IMG/VR virus record: IMGVR_UViG_3300047276_000467
Span: 1 to 28,809 of that record
Origin: a virus
Length of the DNA: 28,809 nt
Direction: 5' to 3' (one strand)
Shown here: positions 13,535-20,986 of the stretch, piece after piece
How positions within the stretch are numbered: the stretch's first letter is position 1
Layout: each line of letters starts with the position of its first letter
Made by a program: the position numbers and the translations under genes
Notes under the pieces: generated by a model
What the model saw: only the letters and a program-made list of their open reading frames with translations
Databases searched by the model: none
Told to the model about the DNA's origin: nothing

Positions 13535-15864
13535 CAGATGCCAGCGTAGTAATAGGTAGCCGTGTTGGTTCCAACCTTGATACGGTCTGCCCATACGGAA
13601 CCAGAGAGCAACTGGCTCTTCTCCCCGGCCGTGATGCTCGCCACCACGATATAGGCCGCCGTATCCGTGTCGGCCGGGACTGCCGTTCCAGACTCGATGG
13701 TGACGGCGATCGGGAAGGCCGCCGTGTTGCTGGCGGTACACTTAAGCCAGATGAAGCCGTCCTGGAGCGTGATGACATCATCCTTGTTGCTCGGCTCCTT
13801 GTTATTGACCGTCCCAGAGCAGACCTTCCAGGTAGCTGACTCCCCGCTTGTTCCATACTTATTGACCTGGAACGGATGCTCACAGGTATCTCCATCGCAA
13901 CCGTTAGCCTCAAAATAATAGTCCTGCGAAACTCCGTGAGTAGTCCAAGAGCTTGGAACCTGTCCATCAACAACAGGGAACATACCTGTGAAACTCACAT
14001 CACCTTCAAGGTTATCACAAGCGAGCATATCTTCACGGTTGACCACCTTGTCGAACGCAGGGCTTGCGTTGGATTGAATGGTATATGGGTCTTCTTCGCT
14101 GGTGACACCAGGCTTGTTCATAATCTGGGTTCCGTTGAACTTCGGTTCCGTGTCCAGGATAAGGTTTCCTGTATGATACTGATCGATGACATACTCATTA
14201 TCCCAGGAGTCGAAACTGCTTACGGCTACAAGCGGAGAAACATTGGTCTTCTCAAGGCCATTGATGAAGGTCACATAGTAATTCTTCTTGCTTGTCTGCG
14301 TCACCATTATGTTGCCCTGGAGCGCCGGGATCTGCTGTAGGGCATTGAATAGGTCTACGGAGTTGTATCCATCAGTAGCCGGGACTGGATAGAAAGGCGC
14401 GGAAGGGATACCGTCATATGAGAATACAACGAAGCCGTCTTTTGGAAGGACAGGGAAATAGATGTTCTGGATCTCGTTCCTGTTTTCCGTAGCTGATTGC
14501 ATCTGGAATACCTGCGTGGTAGCAGGAGTAGCCGGCTTGGACTCGATGCGCGCAATCATCTTGATATCAAATCCATACTTCATCGGGTTGAACCAGGTGG
14601 AATGGCAATGCATCCAGTCTGCGAACTCCTCGGTGCTGGCCGCATCATAGCCGGTCATCTTCTGGATGTTCATCGTCTGCGTGTACAGACCAGGGCCGGT
14701 TTCCTTGAATAGTTTGCTTACATTGTCTCCATAGGCATCAATCAAGGCCAGGAAGGGCTTCCGGCCGGCGACAGGCGTAGGAAGGTCAAGACTTGGGCCG
14801 CTCCACACATCCCAGTAACAGGCGCAGAGATACCATTGGCCTTCGCCGTTGATCTTGTAGCCTCCACCGAACTCCATCCATCCATCTTCTGCGTCTTCTC
14901 CTTCTTTCCTCCATCCGGAAGGAACGACCTGTACCTTCGTGTATTGATACTGCATCTTCTGCGAGACGGCTCCGGTCTGAACCCAAGGCATATTGCTCTG
15001 GGTGTAGGACACAGTACCATTGCCGATCTTGAGAAGCATATCTCCGCTGGAGTCCACATCGATGCGACATTCAAACGGAGCTGGTCGTGTCTTTTGAACT
15101 GCCGTGGAAGGTAGTTGCGGCGGCAGGAAAGGTTCGCTTACCTGCGATCCTTGACCGCTTCCAGGAAGGGTCATAGACCCGATGAAGTTCTGCGTGATCT
15201 GCCAGCCGCCGGCTACAGGAGGATCTGCTTCCGGATCTGGATTTACATAGGTTACGCTACCAATCTTTACGACTTCCCATACGGCTCCTTCTACAGGAGG
15301 CGAGAACGGCAACACCACAGGACAGCTTGGAACATAGTCGGCCAATGCTACGATTATCGGATCGATATCCGTTGGTAGCATCGTTGCCTTGAAGACGAAG
15401 ATGCCGATATCCACTCCGGAAACATTGGGTACACGGATGCCTCCGTCACCGATGAAGTTCGATGAGTCATCATCGATGACCGGGAAGGTAGGAAGATCAA
15501 ACCAGTTCTCAATCGTGGTCTGGGTGGTGCAAGTGACAGGCATCGGAACGCCCGGTACTTCCATCAACTTCGGACTCCATACGACCTCGCCTTTGACGAC
15601 ACGGATGATTGAAAATCCTTCAAGGCCGAGAACATTGTAAGGTTCTGCCAGGATCTGGAACTGCTGAAGTAATAGAGATGTGTCCTGGTATGGGATGTCG
15701 ATGGACATCGCCGTACCGAATGCTCCCTGGGTGTAGGCGATATTGTTCTGCGTGAAGTTCGCAGTATCGGCCTTGGCGGCGACTTCGTTAAGCGCTCGCG
15801 CGCTCAACGGTTCTCCATTTTGGAAATTGTAGGTGCTGTTTCCGTCAAAGCCTTCGATGCTCAT
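13534..15864 (-). CDS. Large unrecognised virion protein, probable tail-tip/baseplate component
   Basis: The 776-residue product starts MSIEGFDGNSTYNFQNGEPL followed by an LSARALNEVAAKAD helix, a start typical of structural proteins that dock to the tail. The rest is beta-rich with many Pro/Tyr/Trp residues. Four Cys lie close together near residues 653-672 (NGCDGDTCEHPF and later), possibly a small disulfide or metal site. It takes the place where lambda-like phages put tail-tip genes (L, K, J), but I see no J-like hub, NlpC/P60 or LysM motif. The stop overlaps the next start (TGATG). Function is inferred from position. Confidence 0.6.
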   Translation of the reverse strand: MSIEGFDGNSTYNFQNGEPLSARALNEVAAKADTANFTQNNIAYTQGAFGTAMSIDIPYQDTSLLLQQFQILAEPYNVLGLEGFSIIRVVKGEVVWSPKLMEVPGVPMPVTCTTQTTIENWFDLPTFPVIDDDSSNFIGDGGIRVPNVSGVDIGIFVFKATMLPTDIDPIIVALADYVPSCPVVLPFSPPVEGAVWEVVKIGSVTYVNPDPEADPPVAGGWQITQNFIGSMTLPGSGQGSQVSEPFLPPQLPSTAVQKTRPAPFECRIDVDSSGDMLLKIGNGTVSYTQSNMPWVQTGAVSQKMQYQYTKVQVVPSGWRKEGEDAEDGWMEFGGGYKINGEGQWYLCACYWDVWSGPSLDLPTPVAGRKPFLALIDAYGDNVSKLFKETGPGLYTQTMNIQKMTGYDAASTEEFADWMHCHSTWFNPMKYGFDIKMIARIESKPATPATTQVFQMQSATENRNEIQNIYFPVLPKDGFVVFSYDGIPSAPFYPVPATDGYNSVDLFNALQQIPALQGNIMVTQTSKKNYYVTFINGLEKTNVSPLVAVSSFDSWDNEYVIDQYHTGNLILDTEPKFNGTQIMNKPGVTSEEDPYTIQSNASPAFDKVVNREDMLACDNLEGDVSFTGMFPVVDGQVPSSWTTHGVSQDYYFEANGCDGDTCEHPFQVNKYGTSGESATWKVCSGTVNNKEPSNKDDVITLQDGFIWLKCTASNTAAFPIAVTIESGTAVPADTDTAAYIVVASITAGEKSQLLSGSVWADRIKVGTNTATYYYAGI

Positions 15865-15867
15865 AGT

Positions 15868-16791
15868 TTATCCGACAGTAGCGTCGTCGCTATAGGGATA
15901 AATGTCAGAGTCCCATCCTGCAACACCAGAAAGCATAAGGTCGGCCTGGCACTTGTAGAGCGCGCCGAAGATCTCGACATTGACCCCGGTGATGATCCAG
16001 TTCTTCTTGGTAGCCTTCTGACCCTGGGTGGCCACGAAGTCCAGGCCATCGTCTGGGATCTCGGTGTAAGGAGCTTGGAGCTCGAAAGGCCCGAAGTTTC
16101 CGGAGGTGACCCAACCGACCTTCTGGATGGCTTCCTTGGCAAGAGTACCATTGGTGGTATAGCAAAGGAGCTTCATCGTGATGTTAGGACGGAAGTAGTT
16201 CTTCACGCCGGCCTTGCGGTTGACTTCCTGGTCTGACTTCTGGGAGGGCAAGAAATCAACGAACTGGTAGGAGGTCGTCTGGCCGCTGGTGCTGGGGATC
16301 CATTTGGCGCGGAAAGGGTTTTCTGCGGCGTTGACTTCGATGGGCGGGGGGTGATTGCCGCCCAGGATGGCTCCGCTGATCTGGGGAACCTGGTTCTTGG
16401 TGAAGTTCGGGTGGGACTGGATAGGCTCCGAGACGGCAGAGCTATGCACGGTAACCTGGGTGAGCGTGGTCTCGCCGCTGATCTGCGGATCGATGCCGGC
16501 GTACTGGACGGTAGCCTTGACGAACTCGCCGGCCATCTTGTTCATCGAGCACTTGACGACCGTGCAAGCACCATACGAAGACATATTGGTGATGTTTGCG
16601 TCAGCGAGAGCATCACCTCGCTTAAAGTTCTGCGTGATTTCATCACCGACAGGTTGGTCTGCGATGAAGTTCAAGGTGAGCTGTACGAGTCCGAAGCCAT
16701 CAGCTTGCATCGTCCAATCGCTTTGCAGAACCCATTCAGAACCCTGGTTTCCAAGGGTTAGTGATGTGCTTGAGTTAGAGTCGTAGGCCAT
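15868..16791 (-). CDS. Unrecognised virion protein directly after the tape measure
   Basis: The 307-residue product is beta-rich, Ser/Thr/Gln-rich, with no membrane segment or enzyme motif. It follows the tape measure by 3 nt and precedes the 776-residue protein by 3 nt, the position of distal-tail or minor tail proteins in lambda-type gene order. The leader (ggttactaattt before ATG) lacks a Shine-Dalgarno; the short spacing suggests coupling to the tape measure. Best guess is a distal tail or tail-tip protein, by position only. Confidence 0.6.
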   Translation of the reverse strand: MAYDSNSSTSLTLGNQGSEWVLQSDWTMQADGFGLVQLTLNFIADQPVGDEITQNFKRGDALADANITNMSSYGACTVVKCSMNKMAGEFVKATVQYAGIDPQISGETTLTQVTVHSSAVSEPIQSHPNFTKNQVPQISGAILGGNHPPPIEVNAAENPFRAKWIPSTSGQTTSYQFVDFLPSQKSDQEVNRKAGVKNYFRPNITMKLLCYTTNGTLAKEAIQKVGWVTSGNFGPFELQAPYTEIPDDGLDFVATQGQKATKKNWIITGVNVEIFGALYKCQADLMLSGVAGWDSDIYPYSDDATVG

Positions 16792-16794
16792 AAA

Positions 16795-18201
16795 TTAGTA
16801 ACCTGGAGCCAAAAGGCGTTTGTTGTAGTGAGGAGCGTTCTTATCTTCCTTTGGAAGGAAGCGGGTGTTCTCTGCCGTCTCGCGCGTATATTGGGCGATG
16901 TCTTCCATCGGGCCTCGGTTGATGGCAGAAAGGGTGTCACCACCACCCATAGCCTGGAGAGAGCTGGCCATAGGCAGGGAGCCGGTGTTGAAGTCAACCT
17001 TGCCGGCTTTGAGATCGGCCACGAACTTGGGAAGGTCAGCCAGGATAGCATCCTTTCGGCCGGCAAACTCCTTATTGTCTTCAACGAACTTCTTGATGGC
17101 TTGAGCCCATTGTTCATCGGACATATTGTCTTCGCGCATACCGAAGTCCACGCTCTCGTCAGACCAGGGAGTAGTGATGCCGGACTCACGGCGGTTATAC
17201 ATCAGCTTAAGAGCATCGTATCCGGTATCTGACTTACTGATGGCGTTTGCGACACGAAGCGTGCTTTCGACATTATCAGCAACCATAACCGGTGCGGCTA
17301 CGATTGAACCAACGAAATTGACGGCAGACTCCTTGAGCGTGTCGATTGCCTTGGACATCGAGTTAAGCGCCCGGACGGTGTTGTCGCTCATAAACGGAGC
17401 GGACTCTCCGAACTGCTCGATGCCTTCCTTGCCCATACGGAGCATCGGGATAAGTTTATGGAAGCTGTCTCCGTAGATGGAAGCGCCGATAGCGGCCACG
17501 CGCGCGTCATTGCCGTTCTTCTTGTAGATCTCGGCCAGCTTCATCAGAACATCCTGGGAGGTCACGGCTCCGCTACGGATATCCTGCATAGTAAATCCAA
17601 GGCGCTCCAGGGCTACGACAGTTTCGCCGCCGGAGAACACACCCTTGCCCATCTTCTGTTTTCCGACCTCAAGGGCGGTGTAGAGATCCTTGGAGTCAAC
17701 GCCAGCCTGGCGAGCGGCATACCCGAACTTCTGAAGGTTTTCTGCCGTGATGTCGGTGGCGCGGGAAATGGCAGTAAGCTCGCTGGCCTTCTGCATAGCT
17801 CGCTGGGCGTTCTCGCCAAACCATTCAAGTATTCCAACGGCAATCTTGAGCGGGGAGAAGCCTCGCTTGATGGAGTTTCCGAGGTCTTTTTCAAACTCGT
17901 CCAGGATGTCTTCGGCCGGCTTGGCCGGCTTGCCGCCCTTGCCACCCTTGCCACCCTTGCCGGAGCTATCGCCAGAACCGCCTCCAGCGCCTCCAGGAGG
18001 CGTTACAGGGGGTACAGGAGTACCTCCACCGCCTCCAGCACCTCCAGCACCTCCAGAGCCAGGCCGAGGGCCGGGCTGGCGGCCCCCAGCCGGCGGCCGG
18101 CGAGGACGCTTGGCGCGCTCGATCACATCGGGGATCTTATTAGCCTCCTGCTCTACGGCGCTAATATCTACCGATAGTTTGATCTTTAGGTCTTCAGCCA
18201 T
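16795..18201 (-). CDS. Short tail tape measure protein with Gly/Pro linker
   Basis: The 468-residue product starts MAEDLKIKLSVDIS, a common tape-measure opening. It then has a 67-residue Gly/Pro/Lys linker (31-97) and a helical body with the usual tape-measure motif (ISRATDITAENLQKFGYAARQAG, then DVLMKLAEIYKKNG and IYGDSFHKLIPML). One hydrophobic segment (about 300-320, AVNFVGSIVAAPVMVA) could aid DNA entry. If the classical 0.15 nm per residue holds, the tail would be about 70 nm, or less if the linker is not extended. It follows the chaperone-position gene with an 8-nt overlap and has its own Shine-Dalgarno. Assignment rests on motifs, length and order. Confidence 0.75.
   Translation of the reverse strand: MAEDLKIKLSVDISAVEQEANKIPDVIERAKRPRRPPAGGRQPGPRPGSGGAGGAGGGGGTPVPPVTPPGGAGGGSGDSSGKGGKGGKGGKPAKPAEDILDEFEKDLGNSIKRGFSPLKIAVGILEWFGENAQRAMQKASELTAISRATDITAENLQKFGYAARQAGVDSKDLYTALEVGKQKMGKGVFSGGETVVALERLGFTMQDIRSGAVTSQDVLMKLAEIYKKNGNDARVAAIGASIYGDSFHKLIPMLRMGKEGIEQFGESAPFMSDNTVRALNSMSKAIDTLKESAVNFVGSIVAAPVMVADNVESTLRVANAISKSDTGYDALKLMYNRRESGITTPWSDESVDFGMREDNMSDEQWAQAIKKFVEDNKEFAGRKDAILADLPKFVADLKAGKVDFNTGSLPMASSLQAMGGGDTLSAINRGPMEDIAQYTRETAENTRFLPKEDKNAPHYNKRLLAPGY
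17911..18111 (-). repeat. Low-complexity Gly/Pro/Lys-encoding region in tape measure
   Basis: The DNA holds short imperfect tandem repeats: 9-mers of the type GCCACCCTT (encoding GKG) near 17940-17960 and CTCCAGCAC-like 9-mers near 18020-18050. It encodes GGAGG, PPG and GKGGKGG runs. Such repeats are prone to slippage and length change. Confidence 0.75.
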
Positions 18202-18772
18202 TGGATGACTCCTTACCTTTTAGCGACTTGGCAAACTTGATGGCGGCAAGATCGTCCTCGGAAACGATGGTGGTATCGGCTCCCTCTGCGATGGCCAGGG
18301 CGCTGTGCATCCAGACGGCCTGGCACTCCGGCATAGTCCAGGCCTGTTCAAGGCTGATGCCGCATTTGACCAGGTTGCAGATGATATTCAACATCCAGGG
18401 TACGCCACGGTCTTTTCCGTTGCTCTTCTTGTTATCCCAGAATGTAGGCCACTTTGCGTTCTCGTTGATATAGGACATCACCTGGGCAATCTGCTCCAGG
18501 AACAAAGCCGAGTTGTCTGTCATCTTCTTCATCCACTCACGATCGTGGTCTGTTGCCTTCATACCGGACACATCGATGATATCCGTTGTGGATAGGATGC
18601 GCGCGGCGATGATGACATCCATCGGCTTCGCCTTCAATCCGTCCGTTAGGAACGGAGAATTGAAAGCCTCAAGCAAAAGACGATGCCGTAGGCATAGCTG
18701 TTTGGTCGTATAACCGCAAATACTCCTCTGCTTGTGCAGAAGAGTAAATGCTTCAATGAAACGGCCGTCCAT
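18194..18772 (-). CDS. Tail assembly chaperone-position protein
   Basis: The 192-residue product is mainly helical with Trp/Met/Cys-rich segments (EQAWTMPECQAVWMHSALAIAEGAD) and an acidic/charged end. It sits immediately before the tape measure, where lambda-type phages encode the chaperone (G/GT) that keeps the tape measure soluble. I see no convincing slippery sequence, and the downstream frame is +1 and has its own start and Shine-Dalgarno, so the G/GT frameshift pair seems absent. Overlap with the tape measure is 8 nt. The call rests on position and helical character. Confidence 0.5.
   Translation of the reverse strand: MDGRFIEAFTLLHKQRSICGYTTKQLCLRHRLLLEAFNSPFLTDGLKAKPMDVIIAARILSTTDIIDVSGMKATDHDREWMKKMTDNSALFLEQIAQVMSYINENAKWPTFWDNKKSNGKDRGVPWMLNIICNLVKCGISLEQAWTMPECQAVWMHSALAIAEGADTTIVSEDDLAAIKFAKSLKGKESSNG
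18209..18214 (-). promoter_or_regulatory. Shine-Dalgarno of the tape measure gene
   Basis: AAGGAG on the minus strand lies 7 nt before the ATG at 18201, inside the end of the upstream gene. This independent ribosome site argues against obligatory frameshift expression of the tape measure. Confidence 0.7.
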
Positions 18773-18786
18773 AGGCCGGTCGCCTA

Positions 18787-19122
18787 TTAGGCGATCTCCT
18801 GGTACTTGATGGCGCGGATCGAGACCTTGCGGTAGTCCATATTCGTACCACGGTCGGTGACTTCCTTGATGATGAAGTTCTCGCCGTAGTAGTCCAGGCG
18901 ATCGCCGGGCTGGACGACAGAATTGGTCTGAAGGATACCTTCGACAGAAAGTTCGTAGCGGAAATCGTCCAGGCGGTCGGTGATGACTCGGCCTTCCTCG
19001 TCCTTGATTTCAACATCAAGGGCGTACTTCATACTGATATCGTCAGACTGGAGGGTAAGAGCGGTGACTTCGCCCTTGAGTCCGAAGATGTGAGCCACGC
19101 CAAACTCTTGTTCAGTTCCCAT
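18787..19122 (-). CDS. Candidate tail tube protein (V position)
   Basis: The 111-residue product is almost all beta strand with alternating hydrophobic residues (GLKGEVTALTLQSD, YALDVEIKDEEGRV, YELSVEGIL, DRLDYYGENFIIKEV), and a KVSIRAIKYQE end as in small phage beta-sandwich proteins. It lies where lambda has the tail tube gene V, but is shorter than most tube proteins, so a head-tail or tail-completion role is possible. The leader (cttactact before ATG) lacks a Shine-Dalgarno. A 7-bp inverted repeat (18780-18794) straddles the stop codon. No enzyme motif is seen. Confidence 0.5.
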   Translation of the reverse strand: MGTEQEFGVAHIFGLKGEVTALTLQSDDISMKYALDVEIKDEEGRVITDRLDDFRYELSVEGILQTNSVVQPGDRLDYYGENFIIKEVTDRGTNMDYRKVSIRAIKYQEIA

Positions 19123-19150
19123 AGTAGTAAGTTATACGGATAGCCCAGCG

Positions 19151-19579
19151 TCAAACTTGAGGGGGCAGGACGCACATAAGGGTAAATGAGATGGAATTAC
19201 CATAACGGCGCTGACTCATACCCTCCTCGTCATTCTCGATCCAGATCTCGTAAAGCTTGCCGTATTGGCTACCCCAGAAGGCCTTCAAGGCGGCGCTATC
19301 GGTCAATAGGCCGTGAACCTTGGATACCCGCATCCGGTGGGTTTCAAGGGTCTCATCGTCAGCCGAGCTGTAGACATATACCTTGAGGTTGACCCGGTAG
19401 TTGCCGTAGTTGGCCGCTCCAAGGCTGGAAGGCTTGATAGCCCCATCGGCATAGGCGATGATTGCCGGCAGGACACGGATCTCGTTGGTGATACCCTTAT
19501 GGATGGATACCCCGGTGATTTGGTTGGCCAGGTAGGCGGTTACCCGGTCTTCCACGATTGATCGGATGGAGGTGCTCAT
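19151..19579 (-). CDS. Tail terminator-like protein (U position)
   Basis: The 142-residue alpha/beta protein has an N-terminal helix (MSTSIRSIVEDRVTAYLANQ), a beta strand region (RVLPAIIAYADGA, YRVNLKVYVYSSAD) and a central helix (ETHRMRVSKVHGLLTD). This resembles the lambda U/tail-terminator fold, which caps the tail tube at the neck. Its order, after the Z-like gene and before the tube-position gene, agrees. The start overlaps the upstream stop (TAATG), suggesting coupling. No direct motif exists for the family, so confidence comes from pattern and position. Confidence 0.6.
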   Translation of the reverse strand: MSTSIRSIVEDRVTAYLANQITGVSIHKGITNEIRVLPAIIAYADGAIKPSSLGAANYGNYRVNLKVYVYSSADDETLETHRMRVSKVHGLLTDSAALKAFWGSQYGKLYEIWIENDEEGMSQRRYGNSISFTLMCVLPPQV

Positions 19580-20556
19580 TAGAAGGGTGCTTCGGTTACG
19601 ATGAAAAGGTCTGCGTTTTCTGCTCGCCTGGCAAGCTCAAGTAGCTCCAGGGCTTGTCCACGATGGATCATCGTCCGGACGATGTCATTACGGATGGCGT
19701 ATCCGCGCCGGTTCAAGGCGCTCTCAAAACCCTTAACGCCAGGAGATTTTGACATACGGTAGTGCTTTTTGTTCTCGATGGTAATTGCCGGCTCCGACTT
19801 GTTGTCGAGCTCATCATATACTCCACCGGTTCCCCATTGGTTACCAACAATCCAAGCCGGAGCCTTCCAGTTATCTCCGAGTAGAACAGAAGTGGTATAC
19901 CAGCCGGCCTTTAGTCGGCCTACGCGCTTCTGGGCGCTACGGATATAACCGGAAAGATTTCGCTTATAATCCGTGATAAAGTACTCTTCTCCAGATCCGC
20001 GCGTGTCATAGTCTGCCGGGCCGCCACGATTGAGTTTATGTAGCATTTCAATCGTGGCTTCGCCACCTCGCGCGTATTCAAAGTTAGGGCCGCCTGTAGA
20101 AAGCATACCAGGCTGATCGTCATCCATAAACGCTTTCTGGAAGCGAAGGAACCCTCCAACGCCAAACTCTCCTTCAAGCCAATGTGGTACAGGCAGGTTC
20201 TCGCGCTTTCGGTCGCCGATGAACATAGCAAAGACGCCGTAATCATTATTACGAGCGACATCGCCATAGGTAGCGCCGTATAGGGGCTTGAACAGCCGCC
20301 CAATCTGTCCTTCGACAACGGCCATACCGTGTAGCTGTGCGGCCTTGCTCGTACCTTTTCCAGGCCCCATAGTATCTTCTACAGGTAGGGTATAGTCGAG
20401 CATCTCACGACACATCAACTTCGCCTGTTTCGTCAGAAGCTTTTTGTAGCTACCTCCGAGCGCGATGAGGTACAATGTCAGATGCCGGCGAAGGCCATCT
20501 GCATCAATCTTGATATCCTCTCCGGCGAATACTGTAGTTAGATCTGGTTCGCTCAT
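19579..20556 (-). CDS. Tail completion / connector protein (Z position)
   Basis: The 325-residue product is rich in Gly, Arg and aromatic residues with a helical N terminus (LRRHLTLYLIALGGSYKKLL). Its order, after an FII-like connector and before the terminator-like gene, matches lambda Z and HK97 gp10-type proteins that finish the tail so it can join the head. It is longer than most of these (about 150-200 residues), so an inserted domain is likely in the Gly/Asn-rich centre (about 140-260). ATGA overlap joins it to the upstream connector gene and TAATG to the next gene. Position is the main evidence. Confidence 0.5.
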   Translation of the reverse strand: MSEPDLTTVFAGEDIKIDADGLRRHLTLYLIALGGSYKKLLTKQAKLMCREMLDYTLPVEDTMGPGKGTSKAAQLHGMAVVEGQIGRLFKPLYGATYGDVARNNDYGVFAMFIGDRKRENLPVPHWLEGEFGVGGFLRFQKAFMDDDQPGMLSTGGPNFEYARGGEATIEMLHKLNRGGPADYDTRGSGEEYFITDYKRNLSGYIRSAQKRVGRLKAGWYTTSVLLGDNWKAPAWIVGNQWGTGGVYDELDNKSEPAITIENKKHYRMSKSPGVKGFESALNRRGYAIRNDIVRTMIHRGQALELLELARRAENADLFIVTEAPF

Positions 20557-20891
20557 TGCACCTTGGTCTGCACCTTGGCAACCAGCCAGGCAGACGGAGG
20601 CCGGTTGGCTAAAGCCACGATGCGGTAATCCTCTCCGTTGAAGGCGATGATATTGCCATAGGCGAACAGCCCAGGGTGAGCTTCTGCCGTGGTGCGAAGC
20701 ACCTTTACCTCGAAAGTAGTCTGATTAAGGAAACCACCGGTCTCCATATCCTGGAGCACCATCGGCTGGGTAACCATAGCTTTGAAGGCCACAGGCGTGC
20801 CTCCAGGGACTTGCTTGATCGTGATGTCTTTGCCGATCTCGCTCAAGATAGCGGCCGCATCAGCGGTAAACTCGGCGAAGATGTCGGGCAT
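20553..20891 (-). CDS. Head-tail connector (FII-like)
   Basis: The 112-residue product has an N-terminal helix (FAEFTADAAAILSEIG), then alternating strands ending in AYGNIIAFNGEDYRIVALANR, a pattern found in lambda FII-type attachment proteins (a GxxY/F..V strand near the C terminus). Length (lambda FII is 117 residues) and position after the major capsid gene agree. It would seal the portal and receive the tail. It begins after the capsid terminator, so it needs read-through or its own promoter; no clear promoter is visible. Confidence 0.6.
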   Translation of the reverse strand: MPDIFAEFTADAAAILSEIGKDITIKQVPGGTPVAFKAMVTQPMVLQDMETGGFLNQTTFEVKVLRTTAEAHPGLFAYGNIIAFNGEDYRIVALANRPPSAWLVAKVQTKVQ

Positions 20892-20908
20892 ATAGTTAGC
20901 AGTCCGTC

Positions 20909-20943
20909 AAAAAGAAGAGGCCCACCTCTTGGAGGTGAGCCTC
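20909..20943 (-). terminator. Intrinsic terminator after the major capsid gene
   Basis: On the minus strand a 12-bp stem (arms 20932-20943 and 20917-20928, one G-U wobble, 3-nt loop CAA) is followed directly by TTCTTTTT (20909-20916). This is a strong rho-independent terminator for leftward transcription. It lies between the capsid stop (20987) and the connector start (20891), so it would cap the very abundant capsid transcript while partial read-through feeds the tail genes. Confidence 0.85.
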
Positions 20944-20959
20944 TCTGCATTGGCGCGGC

Positions 20960-20980
20960 GAGGGGTGGACTTCACCCCTC
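20960..20980 (-). other. Hairpin just downstream of the capsid stop codon
   Basis: A perfect 8-bp stem (GAGGGGTG 20960-20967, CACCCCTC 20973-20980, 5-nt loop) lies 6 nt after the stop of the major capsid gene and before the terminator. There is no U-tract. It may stabilise the 3' end of the capsid mRNA against exonucleases. Confidence 0.6.
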
Positions 20981-20986
20981 TGAAAC

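Noticed and set aside
18194-18772. Programmed frameshift (lambda G/GT type) before the tape measure
   Set aside because: No convincing slippery heptamer is visible; the tape measure is in the +1 frame with its own ATG and Shine-Dalgarno.
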